Numbered from the stretch's first letter, positions 11,826 through 19,906 are shown. The stretch: 32,549 nucleotides of DNA from a bacterium (GCA_030550015.1 JAUQQG010000110.1:1-32549); one strand, 5' to 3'. The notes: generated by a model not told the origin, from the letters alone. A program made the numbers and translations.

Positions 11826-11843
11826 GACCACCCGAAGGTGGTC
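11826..11843 (-). terminator. UUCG-tetraloop hairpin in the nusB leader (terminator or attenuator)
   Basis: In minus-strand RNA: 7-bp perfect stem GACCACC / GGTGGTC closed by a C(UUCG)G tetraloop, an unusually stable loop, followed by ACTTTTG. It sits about 75 bases ahead of nusB, between the candidate nusB promoter and the gene. It could partially terminate efp read-through or protect/attenuate the nusB transcript. The T-tract is short, so full termination is doubtful. Confidence 0.55.
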
Positions 11844-11911
11844 CTCCTGCAACTGGCGATGTCCAGGATAACCGGCGTCCTCCCTGCAGAGCGGCCCACT
11901 CCCACAGGGTC

Positions 11912-11940
11912 ATTATAACAGACCGCCGGGTTTATTTCAC
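11912..11940 (-). promoter_or_regulatory. Sigma70-type promoter for nusB
   Basis: Minus strand: -35 GTGAAA (11935-11940, 4/6 to consensus), exactly 17-bp spacer, and a perfect -10 TATAAT (11912-11917). The -35 overlaps the last codons of efp. Transcription should begin near 11905, giving a leader of about 150 bases that includes the UUCG hairpin before nusB. Consensus quality is high; activity is inferred. Confidence 0.7.
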
Positions 11941-12492
11941 CCTCTCCAGGTACTCCCCTGTGCGCGTATCCACGCGGATCCTGTCCCCTACCTGGACGAA
12001 CAAGGGAACCTGGACCACCAGGCCTGTCTGGAGGGTGGCTGGCTTGGTGCCCCCCGAGACCGTGTCCCCGCGAACGCCTGGCGCAGTGTCCACTACCTCC
12101 AGCTCCACCGCAGTGGGAAGTTCTACCTCAATGGGTCGACCCTCATAGAAGTACACGCCGACCACCATATTCTCCACAAGGTAGTGGACGGTCTCCCCAA
12201 GCACGTCCACTGGGATCCCCACCTGCTCATAGCTCTCTTGGTCCATGAAAACATACTCCTCTCCCGTGGAGTAGAGATATTGCATCTCCCTCCTCTCCAG
12301 GATCGCTTGGGGAACCCGCTCGCCGGCGTTGAAGGTCCTCTCCACGATTGCACCCGTGCGCAGGTTCTTGATTTTCGCCCACACGTACGCAGAGCCCCTC
12401 CCCCGCTTTACGTGCTGGGCCTCGATGACGGTATAGAGCTCTCCCTCCAGCTCAATGTGCACTCCAGGACGAAAATCGTTGGTCGAGATCAT
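11932..12492 (-). CDS. efp: Elongation factor P with Arg at the tip position
   Basis: 186 aa, three beta-barrel domains; it rescues ribosomes stalled on polyproline. It starts MISTNDFRPGVHIELEGELY and ends with the conserved PGVRGDTVSGGTKPATLQTG and DTRTGEY. In domain I the tip loop reads HVKRGRGSAY, so Arg32 replaces the Lys that B. subtilis (Lys32) and E. coli (Lys34) modify, and Arg30 replaces the usual Pro. An R-G tip loop is also what I recall for Thermus EF-P. The gene has a GGGAGG site about 10 bases before the ATG and lies 32 bases after pepQ; pepQ-efp adjacency is conserved in Bacillota. No EF-P modification gene (epmA/B, earP, ymfI) is recognisable in the window. Confidence 0.97.
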   Translation of the reverse strand: MISTNDFRPGVHIELEGELYTVIEAQHVKRGRGSAYVWAKIKNLRTGAIVERTFNAGERVPQAILERREMQYLYSTGEEYVFMDQESYEQVGIPVDVLGETVHYLVENMVVGVYFYEGRPIEVELPTAVELEVVDTAPGVRGDTVSGGTKPATLQTGLVVQVPLFVQVGDRIRVDTRTGEYLERVK

Positions 12493-12524
12493 CGCTCTTC
12501 AACCTCCCAGCCAAGAAAGATCTC

Positions 12525-13586
12525 TCAAAGTTCCAGCAATGTCTTGGGGGCTTTCGTCAGCACCCGGCAGCCGTCCTCGGTGACGACGGCGAGGTCCTCG
12601 ATGCGTACGCCTCCCCAACCAGGCAGGTAGATCCCTGGCTCCACCGTGAGCACCATCCCGGGCTCGAGGACATTCTCATCCCGCGTGGAAAGGGTCGGCG
12701 TTTCGTGGATCGCCAGCCCCACCGAGTGCCCGAGCCCATGGCCAAAGTGCTCCCCGTAGCCCTTTTCTGCGATACAGGAACGAGCCACTCCATCCACGTC
12801 CTTCCCCTTGACACCTGGGCGCAGGGCCTCTAGCGCTCTCTCCTGCGCTTCCAGGACAATGGTGTAAATCTTGCGCTGCTCCTCTGTTGCCTTCCCCAGG
12901 ACGATGGTCCTTGTACAGTCGGAACAATATCCCCGGTAGACCGCGCCGAAGTCCAGCGTCACGAGGTCGCCCCGCTCAAGGACCTTCTCCGAGGCCCGCC
13001 CATGAGGGAGGGCAGACCTCGGTCCCGATGCGACGATGGTATCGAAGGCGGGTTTACTCGCCCCCTGCCTGCGCATGAAATACTCCAGCTCAATGGCGAT
13101 CTCCTGTTCTGTGACCCCTGGGCGCAGGTACTGAAGGATGTGCGCGAACGCGCTGTCGGCAATCTCTACAGCCCTGGCGATGCGCGCTTGCTCCTCCTGG
13201 TCTTTGATCCAGCGGATCCGATCGACACTCTCAACGGGAAGAAGCTCTACAGGCCGGAGGGCCTCTGCGAGCTTCTGGACCTGTCCATAGGGGAGGTAGT
13301 CCGCTTCGAACCCGATGCGTCCAATTTGGCGCTCCCGGACCACCTGAACAAGGGTCTCATAGGGTTGGGGTGAGGTCTGGATGACCTGGAACTGGGGAGC
13401 TTGCTGGGTCGCCTGCTCAGTGTAGCGGAAATCCACCAACAGCAACGCCTCTGTCTCCGTCACCAGGGCGATGCCCGCGGTCCCATCGAACCCGCTCACG
13501 TAGGTTCTGTTCTCTGGCTTCATCACCATCATGGCAGGGACCCCTTGTTCTTCCATGAGCTTCCGCAGGCGTTCTAGACGCGTCAT
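12525..13586 (-). CDS. pepQ: Xaa-Pro dipeptidase/aminopeptidase (M24B)
   Basis: 353 aa. It cleaves X-Pro bonds, a fitting partner of EF-P. The creatinase-like N-terminal domain (1-125) is followed by a pita-bread metallopeptidase domain with all five metal ligands: Asp212 (LDFGAVYRGYCSDCTRT), Asp223, His287 (GHGLGHSVGLAIHE), Glu316 (LTVEPGIYLPGWGGVRIED) and Glu330. The ORF extends nine codons further upstream, but AGGAGG eight bases before the ATG at 13586 sets the start, and the promoter's predicted start site near 13605 would exclude the longer form. It is the first gene of the housekeeping operon, followed by efp. Confidence 0.95.
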   Translation of the reverse strand: MTRLERLRKLMEEQGVPAMMVMKPENRTYVSGFDGTAGIALVTETEALLLVDFRYTEQATQQAPQFQVIQTSPQPYETLVQVVRERQIGRIGFEADYLPYGQVQKLAEALRPVELLPVESVDRIRWIKDQEEQARIARAVEIADSAFAHILQYLRPGVTEQEIAIELEYFMRRQGASKPAFDTIVASGPRSALPHGRASEKVLERGDLVTLDFGAVYRGYCSDCTRTIVLGKATEEQRKIYTIVLEAQERALEALRPGVKGKDVDGVARSCIAEKGYGEHFGHGLGHSVGLAIHETPTLSTRDENVLEPGMVLTVEPGIYLPGWGGVRIEDLAVVTEDGCRVLTKAPKTLLEL

Positions 13587-13612
13587 TCCCACACCTCCTA
13601 CTCTCTTTGCCA

Positions 13613-13641
13613 AATATACCGTAGAACTCTAAGCTCTTCAA
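13613..13641 (-). promoter_or_regulatory. Sigma70-type promoter of the pepQ-efp operon
   Basis: Minus strand: -35 TTGAAG (13636-13641), 17-bp spacer, -10 TATATT (13613-13618, 5/6). The start site would be near 13605, leaving a leader of about 20 bases that holds just the AGGAGG ribosome-binding site before the ATG at 13586. Confidence 0.75.
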
Positions 13642-13750
13642 TGCGTATGGAAGGAGCGCTAGCGAAATCTTTGGATCCGAGGGGGTTCTCGCATGGGAAT
13701 GGGAAGGCAGGCCATCTCCTCTAGGAGACGCCTTCACCTCGCAAAATTGG

Positions 13751-13775
13751 AGGGGCACGGCGGCGCCGTGCCCCT
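13751..13775 (-). terminator. Hairpin terminator after pilQ
   Basis: An 11-bp perfect stem (AGGGGCACGGC / GCCGTGCCCCT, 3-nt loop) begins four bases after the pilQ stop and is followed on the minus strand by CCAATTTTGC. It should end the pilMNOPQ transcript ahead of the pepQ promoter. Its GC-rich AGGGGC...GCCCCT design matches other palindromes in the window. Confidence 0.75.
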
Positions 13776-13778
13776 CTC

Positions 13779-15518
13779 TTACGGCTTGGGAAGTTGCTGC
13801 CCGGGAGGGATGATCCGAGGGGTGATGATGAAGATCACCTCGCTCCGGCGGACATCTGTCGTGGTGAACCGGAAAAGCGACCCGATCACCGGGATGTCGC
13901 CCAGCAGGGGCACCTTCACCATGGTCTTCCGTTCCTCATCGCTGATCAAGCCGGCAATGACGATGGAGTCTCCATCCTTGACCGTTACGATGGAATCGAC
14001 CTTGCGCGTGCCGATGCGCGGGACAGGACCCGCCGGGGTAGACAAGAACTCGATGACGCGGCTCACCTCGGGAACGATGACGGTAGTGATCAACCCGTCC
14101 CTGTTCACCCTGGGCGTGATGGAGAGGTTGACCCCCACAGGCCGGAACGTGAACGTGATGTTCCCCTGCGCATCCCGCTGGGGGATCGGGATCTCATCCC
14201 CCAAAACGATAGACGCCTTGTTCCCATCGACCACGGCTACCCGTGGAGCCGACAGAACCCTTGCCTTCCCCTCCGTCACCAAGGCATTGAGCGATGCCTG
14301 CAGGATCGGTCCCGAGACGATGCCGATGGTCACCCGGCTCGTCGACTCCTCCCCCTTGACCGTACCATGGGGCCCAAGGGTGAACCCCCATTGCAGCCCG
14401 AGTTGCTCGAGTGTGGAGGCGCTGATGTCTACAACCCTCGCCTCGATCATCACTTGAGGTATCTGGATGTCCAGGGCGACTAACACTTTCTGGACCTCTT
14501 CGTGCTGTGATTGTGTCCCGGTCACAATCAGGGCGTTGGTGCGCTTATCGATGGCCACCCGGATCCCGGGGACCGTCGCGGCCACCGCGGCCCTCGCTTG
14601 CTCCGCGTCCCCGAAGTTCAAGGGATAGATGATCGTCTGGGGGATCTCAGGAGGAGGAGCGAGTTTCTCTGCCGCCATGACAATGAGGTTCCGACCCACC
14701 CTCTTGTAGGCAAGGTTGTTGGGCTCGAGGACAAGGCGCAAGGCCTCATCGCAGGTAACATCCAGCAATCGGATGGTTACCCGCCCTTTGACCGAGGCAT
14801 CCGTGACGATGTTGAAGTTGCAAATCCGCCCCAGGGCACTGAGGACGTCAGCAAGCTCCGCGTCCCGCAGTTCCAAGGTAATCCGGGAGGGCCTCTCCTG
14901 AGCTGTTGGGGAAGGAGAATAGGGGGGAGGAGATTGTTCGCTCTGCTCGGAGCTAGGTTTCACCTGGGCTACCACCGCTGGAGGGGAGGGGAGGACGCGC
15001 TTAGTGGCTGGCGGAGCTTCTATCGGCTTCGAAGAAGAAGCAACGGCCATCGGGAGGGATACAGCCGCCACCACCACTTGGGGCGCTACCTGCTCTACCT
15101 GCACCTTCACTTGTTTTGTGAGATCCAGGACCACCCTGACGGTCTCCTCCTGGAACTGGCTAACCCGCACGCGAACCACTGGGCCCTTCCCCACATGGAG
15201 GAGTGGAAGGACGCCCGCCTCTAACACTACCGGGAAGACGTCAATCGCCACCCTGGGGGGGTTCTCCAGCTCGATCCAGCGATAGCTGACACGCCCATCT
15301 GCCACGATACCCACTTGGAGCTTCCCTATGAACTCCTTCACGGTCACAGAGACCAGCCGGGCGATTCCACGGCCTGTGGCCGCGCCCCCCGAGGAGGGGA
15401 CCCCCAATGCCAGTGAGGCGAGCACCAGGAAAACCAAAAGCTGCATACCAGGGCTCCGTGATCGGAGGTTAAGGGGTTGAAACCTGGGACCTGAGTTCTG
15501 CGACTTGATCACCGGCAC
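13779..15518 (-). CDS. pilQ: Type IV pilus secretin PilQ
   Basis: About 579 aa. It forms the outer-membrane gate through which the pilus passes. In order: signal-peptide-like hydrophobic stretch MQLLVFLVLASLALG; AMIN domain (VSVTVKEFIGKLQVG...; peptidoglycan/OM targeting); a Pro/Ser/Gln-rich linker; secretin/TonB short N domain (ITLELRDAELADVLSALGRI); secretin N (KRTNALIVTGTQSQHEEVQK); and the C-terminal secretin pore (ALVTEGKARVLSAPRVAVVD... GLISDEERKTMVKVPLLGDI). Start choice: the first GTG (15530) lies inside the TAGGAGG site, so the GTG at 15518 is listed. An ATG at 15446 with GGAG seven bases upstream is a good alternative, but it removes the positively charged n-region. It is last in pilMNOPQ, 4 bases after pilP, and ends at a hairpin. 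Confidence 0.95.
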   Translation of the reverse strand: MPVIKSQNSGPRFQPLNLRSRSPGMQLLVFLVLASLALGVPSSGGAATGRGIARLVSVTVKEFIGKLQVGIVADGRVSYRWIELENPPRVAIDVFPVVLEAGVLPLLHVGKGPVVRVRVSQFQEETVRVVLDLTKQVKVQVEQVAPQVVVAAVSLPMAVASSSKPIEAPPATKRVLPSPPAVVAQVKPSSEQSEQSPPPYSPSPTAQERPSRITLELRDAELADVLSALGRICNFNIVTDASVKGRVTIRLLDVTCDEALRLVLEPNNLAYKRVGRNLIVMAAEKLAPPPEIPQTIIYPLNFGDAEQARAAVAATVPGIRVAIDKRTNALIVTGTQSQHEEVQKVLVALDIQIPQVMIEARVVDISASTLEQLGLQWGFTLGPHGTVKGEESTSRVTIGIVSGPILQASLNALVTEGKARVLSAPRVAVVDGNKASIVLGDEIPIPQRDAQGNITFTFRPVGVNLSITPRVNRDGLITTVIVPEVSRVIEFLSTPAGPVPRIGTRKVDSIVTVKDGDSIVIAGLISDEERKTMVKVPLLGDIPVIGSLFRFTTTDVRRSEVIFIITPRIIPPGQQLPKP

Positions 15519-15522
15519 TGCC

Positions 15523-16164
15523 CTACTCACCTCCTAAACGAACCTCCACGTTCTTCCCGTCCACTGCAACCACTACCCGGCGCGCCTCTGGCTCAATGCG
15601 TACCACCTTGACCCCCGGGATCACCTCCTCCCCCTCGGCTACAATGGACGTCGTACCTCCTGCCCGGATGATCGCAAGGGGCCGCGCATCGGAAAGGATG
15701 CCCGTGATGGCCAGCGCCGGGATCGGTGGCTCTTGCGCTGGCGGCGCCGGTGGCTTCGGGACAGCTGGTTGTTGCGGGACAGCTGGTGGCTGTGGTGCAG
15801 GAGATGGCGCCGGCGGAGAGGGGGGTGGAGGGAGGGGAAGCGGCGGGACTGCAGGGGCTGCAGAGGGCATCAATGCAGGCCGCTTGGGTTGCTCAGCTGG
15901 CTTCTCCACCACGAGGGGCTGGAAGGGATCCAGTCTCCCTGCGCCCTGCAGGATCGGGATCGGCGCTGCTTTTGTAGCCCCTTGAGACGGCTGAGCCGGA
16001 GGAGGGGCTTGCTTTTCTGACGGCTGAGGAGGCCCGCTCACTTGGGGTGCAGGGGGAGTAAAGGTGCGAATCCCTGCGTAACCCAGCCCGATGACAGCCA
16101 GCAGGGCGAGCCCCCACATCAGCGCAGGGCGGGTTCGGAATAGCTCTTTGATCCTGCTGAACAC
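15523..16164 (-). CDS. pilP: PilP-like pilus assembly protein with long proline-rich linker
   Basis: 213 aa from a GTG (AAGGAGG upstream). A cytoplasmic start VFSRIKELFRTRP and one membrane segment (MWGLALLAVIGLGYAGI) are followed by a periplasmic Pro/Ala/Gln-rich stretch of over 100 aa with near-continuous PP pairs. The C-terminal small beta domain (ALAITGILSDARPLAIIRAG ... VKVVRIEPEARRVVVAVDG) resembles PilP/GspC HR domains that contact secretin N domains. RLDPFQPLVV matches the DPF motif seen in PilP. Unlike proteobacterial PilP, which is a lipoprotein, this one has a TM anchor without a lipobox, more like GspC. It starts one base after the pilO stop. The polyproline run would depend on EF-P for translation. 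Confidence 0.8.
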   Translation of the reverse strand: MFSRIKELFRTRPALMWGLALLAVIGLGYAGIRTFTPPAPQVSGPPQPSEKQAPPPAQPSQGATKAAPIPILQGAGRLDPFQPLVVEKPAEQPKRPALMPSAAPAVPPLPLPPPPSPPAPSPAPQPPAVPQQPAVPKPPAPPAQEPPIPALAITGILSDARPLAIIRAGGTTSIVAEGEEVIPGVKVVRIEPEARRVVVAVDGKNVEVRLGGE

Positions 16165-16165
16165 T

Positions 16166-16801
16166 TCACTGCCCTCCTTCCGCACCCTGCGAGGACTTCG
16201 TACCTGTCGGAACCCTACCGGGCCCTCCCTCAAGGACGAAGGTCTCGCCGGAAAGGCTCACAGCAAGAGTGGGGACGGATCTCGGCGCAATGGTGATACG
16301 AGAGATGGCGATGAGTCTGGGAAAATCCCGAAGCTCCCTGAGAAAGGTGCCGATCTGGCTATAGGACCCGTAGAGGGTAATTTCCACAGGCATCGTGGAA
16401 TACCTGAGCTCTCCTTGAGCCGGTGCCTTCTTCCCCCCTGCCTCCTGCTGTGGGGAAGCGCCTGCCGGCTTGAGCTGTCCCGTTCGCACGGCGCCCAGAT
16501 CCACTCCCGTCTTACGGGTCAGCTCCTCCAGGGCGATCAAGAGTGCAGGGATATCCTTTCCCGTGGGGAGCCGGGCCTCCATCCGGGCAATGAACCCTTG
16601 CAGGTTCTTGTACTCTTGCTCCAGACGGGAGGCCTGGGCAACAGAGGTCTGCATCCTGGCGAGTTGTTCCTGTTTGTCAACGAGCTTCGTCGTCAGCTCC
16701 TGATAGGCTGCCTGCTTGGGCTGGTAGCCATAGACGTAGAAGAGCACAAGCAATGCCAGCACAAAAGCTAAGCTGAGAAGGGTTTGTTCTCGCCGCGTCA
16801 C
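16166..16801 (-). CDS. pilO: Type IV pilus inner-membrane protein PilO
   Basis: 211 aa from GTG 16801, overlapping the pilN stop as GTGA, with AAGGAGG upstream. Short cytoplasmic N-terminus (TRREQTLLS), one TM helix (LAFVLALLVLFYVYGY), a coiled-coil segment (about 30-75) and a periplasmic ferredoxin-like domain (PVEITLYGSYSQIGTFLREL, FPRLIAISRITI). It pairs with PilN to form the alignment subcomplex linking PilM and PilP/PilQ. The C-terminus ends in a Gly-rich tail that runs into the pilP start. Confidence 0.9.
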   Translation of the reverse strand: MTRREQTLLSLAFVLALLVLFYVYGYQPKQAAYQELTTKLVDKQEQLARMQTSVAQASRLEQEYKNLQGFIARMEARLPTGKDIPALLIALEELTRKTGVDLGAVRTGQLKPAGASPQQEAGGKKAPAQGELRYSTMPVEITLYGSYSQIGTFLRELRDFPRLIAISRITIAPRSVPTLAVSLSGETFVLEGGPGRVPTGTKSSQGAEGGQ

Positions 16802-17367
16802 TGCCCCGAGGCCTCCTTCGATGCCTGGAAGGTCGCCAGGCGGCATGTCAAAGTAAAGTTCACCACACTACGGCCGGCGATCTGCTGCTTCTGGCTCCCC
16901 CCAAGGTCCACTTCGTGGAAAGAGGGGCTCGCCTCCAAGTTGGCGATGAACCTCGCCACTGCAGCATAGGAGAGACCAAACCCTCCAATGGTCACGTTCC
17001 CCCGTTCATCCGAAGCGAGGTTCGTCAACCATACGTCCTTCGGAGTAAGCGCCCGCACCTCTTCGAGGACGTGATCCCACGGAAACACCGCCTGTTCCAG
17101 CCGCCGGAGGAGTGCTTCCCTCCTCCTTGCCTGCTCAATTCGGGACCGCAAGGCCTCCACCTGCTGGACCTTGGGACGTAACAGCGCAATCTCCTCATCG
17201 AGACGCCGAACCTCCGCCTCCAGCCGGCTATTGCGGACGGTCAGGTAAGTCCACCAGGTGCCAAGAAGCACCAGGAGGAGCAGGAGGAGCGCAAAGGTGG
17301 ACAGGCGAGGAAGCCTGAACCGTGGCCGACGCTCCCTCTCTTCTGGCAACAGGTTGATCCGGATCAT
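16798..17367 (-). CDS. pilN: Type IV pilus inner-membrane protein PilN
   Basis: 189 aa. The N-terminal MIRINLLPEERERR is the hallmark INLLP motif that docks into the groove of PilM. A TM helix (FALLLLLLVLLGTWWTYLTV), a coiled coil (about 50-95) and a periplasmic ferredoxin-like domain ending in VNFTLTCRLATFQ follow. The ATG overlaps the pilM stop as ATGA, and its own stop overlaps pilO: a tightly coupled complex. Confidence 0.93.
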   Translation of the reverse strand: MIRINLLPEERERRPRFRLPRLSTFALLLLLLVLLGTWWTYLTVRNSRLEAEVRRLDEEIALLRPKVQQVEALRSRIEQARRREALLRRLEQAVFPWDHVLEEVRALTPKDVWLTNLASDERGNVTIGGFGLSYAAVARFIANLEASPSFHEVDLGGSQKQQIAGRSVVNFTLTCRLATFQASKEASGQ

Positions 17368-18452
17368 AGTTCCTCCGCTCCCCGCTTGGCCAATCCAATT
17401 GCAGCAGCCATGGCCGGGCCTATACGCCTGCGCACCTCTTCAGGGAAGGTGCGCTCATCGCAGATACATCCCTCGAAAGGATCTCCCACGACGACCTCCA
17501 GGCCCAGCTCGGTCGCCAGGAACCGGTCGAGGCCCTTGAGGTGCGCTGTTCCACCGCTGAGGAAGACCTTTCCCATACGGGTTTTCTGAAAACGCGTCTG
17601 GAAATAGTCCACAGACCGCCGGATCTCCGCGGCGATGTCCATGAGGTGAGGCACCATAATGTCGTAAAGCTCCCTACTGGTTCGGTCGCCCTCGACTTCC
17701 TCGGGGAGGAGCGTCCCTTGTCTTGTCTTGAGTTCCTCTGCTGCCTCGAACTCCAAATCCATCGCGAGGGAGATAGCACGGGTCAGGTTGTTGCCTCCTG
17801 TCGAGACATTCCGCATGAGCCGTAGGCTCTCCCCTTCGGTCACCAGGATGTCGGTCGCATCCGCCCCAATGTCCACATATACAAGGGCTTCGCCGTCTGG
17901 CACTTGCGCAAGAGGCGAACCTCTGAGCCCACGGAGCACAGCGAAGGCTTCCACGTCGAGGATCTCGGGATGGATGCCGGCGACCTCCAGGGCTTTGAGC
18001 TGTCTATCTACGAGCTCTTTCCTCGCCGCCACCAGGAGAACCAATAACCGCCTCTGTCCTCCTTCCAGGATCTCTCCCACGATGTCGAAGTCCACCACCA
18101 TGTCCTTCACACCGTAGGGGATGTAGCGCTCCGCCTCGAACTTCACCGCCTGGGAAACTTCCTCCCGCGTCATTTCCGGGAGCTTGATCTCGCGCACAAT
18201 GACAGCCTGTCCACCGATGTCCGCGAGGACCCTACGCGGCTGGATCCGCAACTGGTTCAGGAGGGTCCGGATCGCTCCTCCCAGAATCTCGGGGTCGGCG
18301 GCCACGCCATCTTTGATGGCTCCAGAGGGTGTAGGGACACTCCCGGCTCGGAGGATACGAATCCCCTGCGGTCCCCGAGCCACCTCCACGGCCTTGATGG
18401 CATGGCTCCCTAGATCGATCCCTACATACGTACGGGCCCCGAACAGTGGCAT
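17364..18452 (-). CDS. pilM: Type IV pilus actin-like ATPase PilM
   Basis: 362 aa from the ATG at 18452 (ORF opens at 18515 inside the preceding gene). Actin/FtsA-like fold: phosphate-1 loop YVGIDLGSHAIKAVEVARGP, SHS2-like insert with FEAERYIPYGVKDMVVDFDI, phosphate-2 ALVYVDIGADATDILVTEGE, adenosine motif VFLSGGTAHLKGLDRFLATE. It is cytoplasmic and binds the PilN N-terminal peptide. The start is preceded by GAGGGTGAG, a mediocre site; in-frame GTGs a few codons upstream are alternatives. It is separated from the preceding minor-pilin-like gene by 25 bases. Confidence 0.94.
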   Translation of the reverse strand: MPLFGARTYVGIDLGSHAIKAVEVARGPQGIRILRAGSVPTPSGAIKDGVAADPEILGGAIRTLLNQLRIQPRRVLADIGGQAVIVREIKLPEMTREEVSQAVKFEAERYIPYGVKDMVVDFDIVGEILEGGQRRLLVLLVAARKELVDRQLKALEVAGIHPEILDVEAFAVLRGLRGSPLAQVPDGEALVYVDIGADATDILVTEGESLRLMRNVSTGGNNLTRAISLAMDLEFEAAEELKTRQGTLLPEEVEGDRTSRELYDIMVPHLMDIAAEIRRSVDYFQTRFQKTRMGKVFLSGGTAHLKGLDRFLATELGLEVVVGDPFEGCICDERTFPEEVRRRIGPAMAAAIGLAKRGAEEL

Positions 18453-18477
18453 TGTTCGACTCACCCTCACCTTTTCC

Positions 18478-19893
18478 CTAGCGATTTTCGTGCCAAGTCT
18501 TCGTTTGGAACTCACTGAGCGTGCTGAAATATTCTGGGGCCATTGGTCCGGGGTAGAGAGTAATGGATCCAGTTAACTGGATATCTCGAACGATCAGCCC
18601 CCCGAACACGGTAACATTCCCTCCTCCTCTCAAGGTTCCTGCGACAAAGATTGTGCCATACCATTTCGGTTGACCTTCCACTTGGAGATCCCCCATAATC
18701 AGCAAGACACCATGCCCACTTCCGTTTAGGGGACTCTGTGGATTGTTGAGAACAATGAGAGGCCTGGACGATTCGTGGGTTGGGCCATATATGGGGTCAT
18801 TGGACCTGCTCACAGCATTGTCTGGATCTCCCCCTACTTGCGTGATGTCCGCCACACTCCAGTACTCAGACGGGTTGAGATCTGGCCACGGCGGGATCAC
18901 AGCTTTCCTTGCAAGATCCTCGGAAATGCCTATAATTGGCTCCGGTGGAGTATAAGATCCATTCCCATCAAGATCAGTATAGGGTTCTCCTGGGTCGTAG
19001 GTACCGTTCGGTGGAGTGCTCATGTCGGTAAAGGGATCTCCCACATCATAACGGTTGTTTTGATTTCTATCGTTGAAGGTGTAAGGGAAGAAGTTCGGAT
19101 ATCTCTTCTTCCACTCTTCCCAGACAACGTACGTCTCCTTGTGCCCATCACCATCTGCATCCCACTGTTTGCACATGAGGTCGTCCCAGTAAGGCCTTAT
19201 GGTACTACACGGCACTGGCACTTCCGAGCGACTTTCCCACTCAGATCGAGGTAAAGCAACGCGGGTTCCAGGGTACCAATTTGGTTTCCCAGCTGCCACT
19301 GCTTCCTCGTGCGTGTAGAAAGGACCCGCTCCTATGGGGGGATCTTTCTTGATGCTACCCCCGGCGAAGACAAGTTGATTGGGGTCAAGATCGCGCTTCA
19401 AGACAATGTTCAGTTGGCTGTATAGCGTTCCCTTCCTGATTTCAGCACTTCCTTGCGACTGAATCCTATTCCCGAGGATAGCATCCGAGAATGCAGGTAA
19501 CATCTCTTGTCTAACAAGCATACGAACACGACGGGAACTTTCCTTCACCGTGCCACTAGCTGTAATCTCATAAATCACTCGCCCAAAGGAATGTGCAAGG
19601 ACTCGAACTTCCACGGAATCTGTGGGGCTTAGTGTGACGGGGAAACGAATGAAACCACCAGAAAGCAGAGGATGAATATATCCTTGTCTAAGCCGAAAGA
19701 GTCCCTCTTGGACTCCTGATTCGGCCAGGTAAAAAGCTCTTGTAGTGGCACTTTGATAGCTTGCGAAGACCACATCTCCAATCATCAGCCGGATGAACCC
19801 AGTGAGAACAATAGCCAAAATAGCCATAACCGCAAGGGCTGTAATAAAAGCGAACCCTTGCTGACTTCTATACCAACGGCTGCAATTATTCAT
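18478..19893 (-). CDS. PilX-like minor pilin/pilus protein with calcium-type loops
   Basis: 471 aa. A prepilin-like leader (RSQQG, cleavage expected after Gly13) precedes FAFITALAVMAILAIVLTGF. The +5 residue is Thr, not Glu, as in several PilX-type proteins. AFYLAESGVQEGLFRLRQG (53-71) is the PilX N-terminal signature. The middle part holds three Asp/Asn/Gly loops: DADGDGHKE (245-253), DRNQNNRYDVGD (275-286) and DLDGNGSYTPPE (307-318), similar to dockerin/EF-hand-like calcium repeats. The C-terminus (395-450) is Gly/Val-rich with beta-helix character (LIMGDLQVEGQPKWYGTIFV, LRGGGNVTVFGGLIV). The DNA looks more AT-rich than the housekeeping genes. The role is inferred from position: minor pilin or tip component. 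I do not recognise a specific orthologue. Confidence 0.75.
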   Translation of the reverse strand: MNNCSRWYRSQQGFAFITALAVMAILAIVLTGFIRLMIGDVVFASYQSATTRAFYLAESGVQEGLFRLRQGYIHPLLSGGFIRFPVTLSPTDSVEVRVLAHSFGRVIYEITASGTVKESSRRVRMLVRQEMLPAFSDAILGNRIQSQGSAEIRKGTLYSQLNIVLKRDLDPNQLVFAGGSIKKDPPIGAGPFYTHEEAVAAGKPNWYPGTRVALPRSEWESRSEVPVPCSTIRPYWDDLMCKQWDADGDGHKETYVVWEEWKKRYPNFFPYTFNDRNQNNRYDVGDPFTDMSTPPNGTYDPGEPYTDLDGNGSYTPPEPIIGISEDLARKAVIPPWPDLNPSEYWSVADITQVGGDPDNAVSRSNDPIYGPTHESSRPLIVLNNPQSPLNGSGHGVLLIMGDLQVEGQPKWYGTIFVAGTLRGGGNVTVFGGLIVRDIQLTGSITLYPGPMAPEYFSTLSEFQTKTWHENR

Positions 19894-19906
19894 CTTTCCA
19901 TCCTTC

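Noticed and set aside
11554..11913. Minus-strand ORF of 119 aa overlapping nusB
   Set aside because: Starts inside the TATAAT promoter region, passes through the UUCG hairpin and overlaps nusB in another frame; treated as leader.
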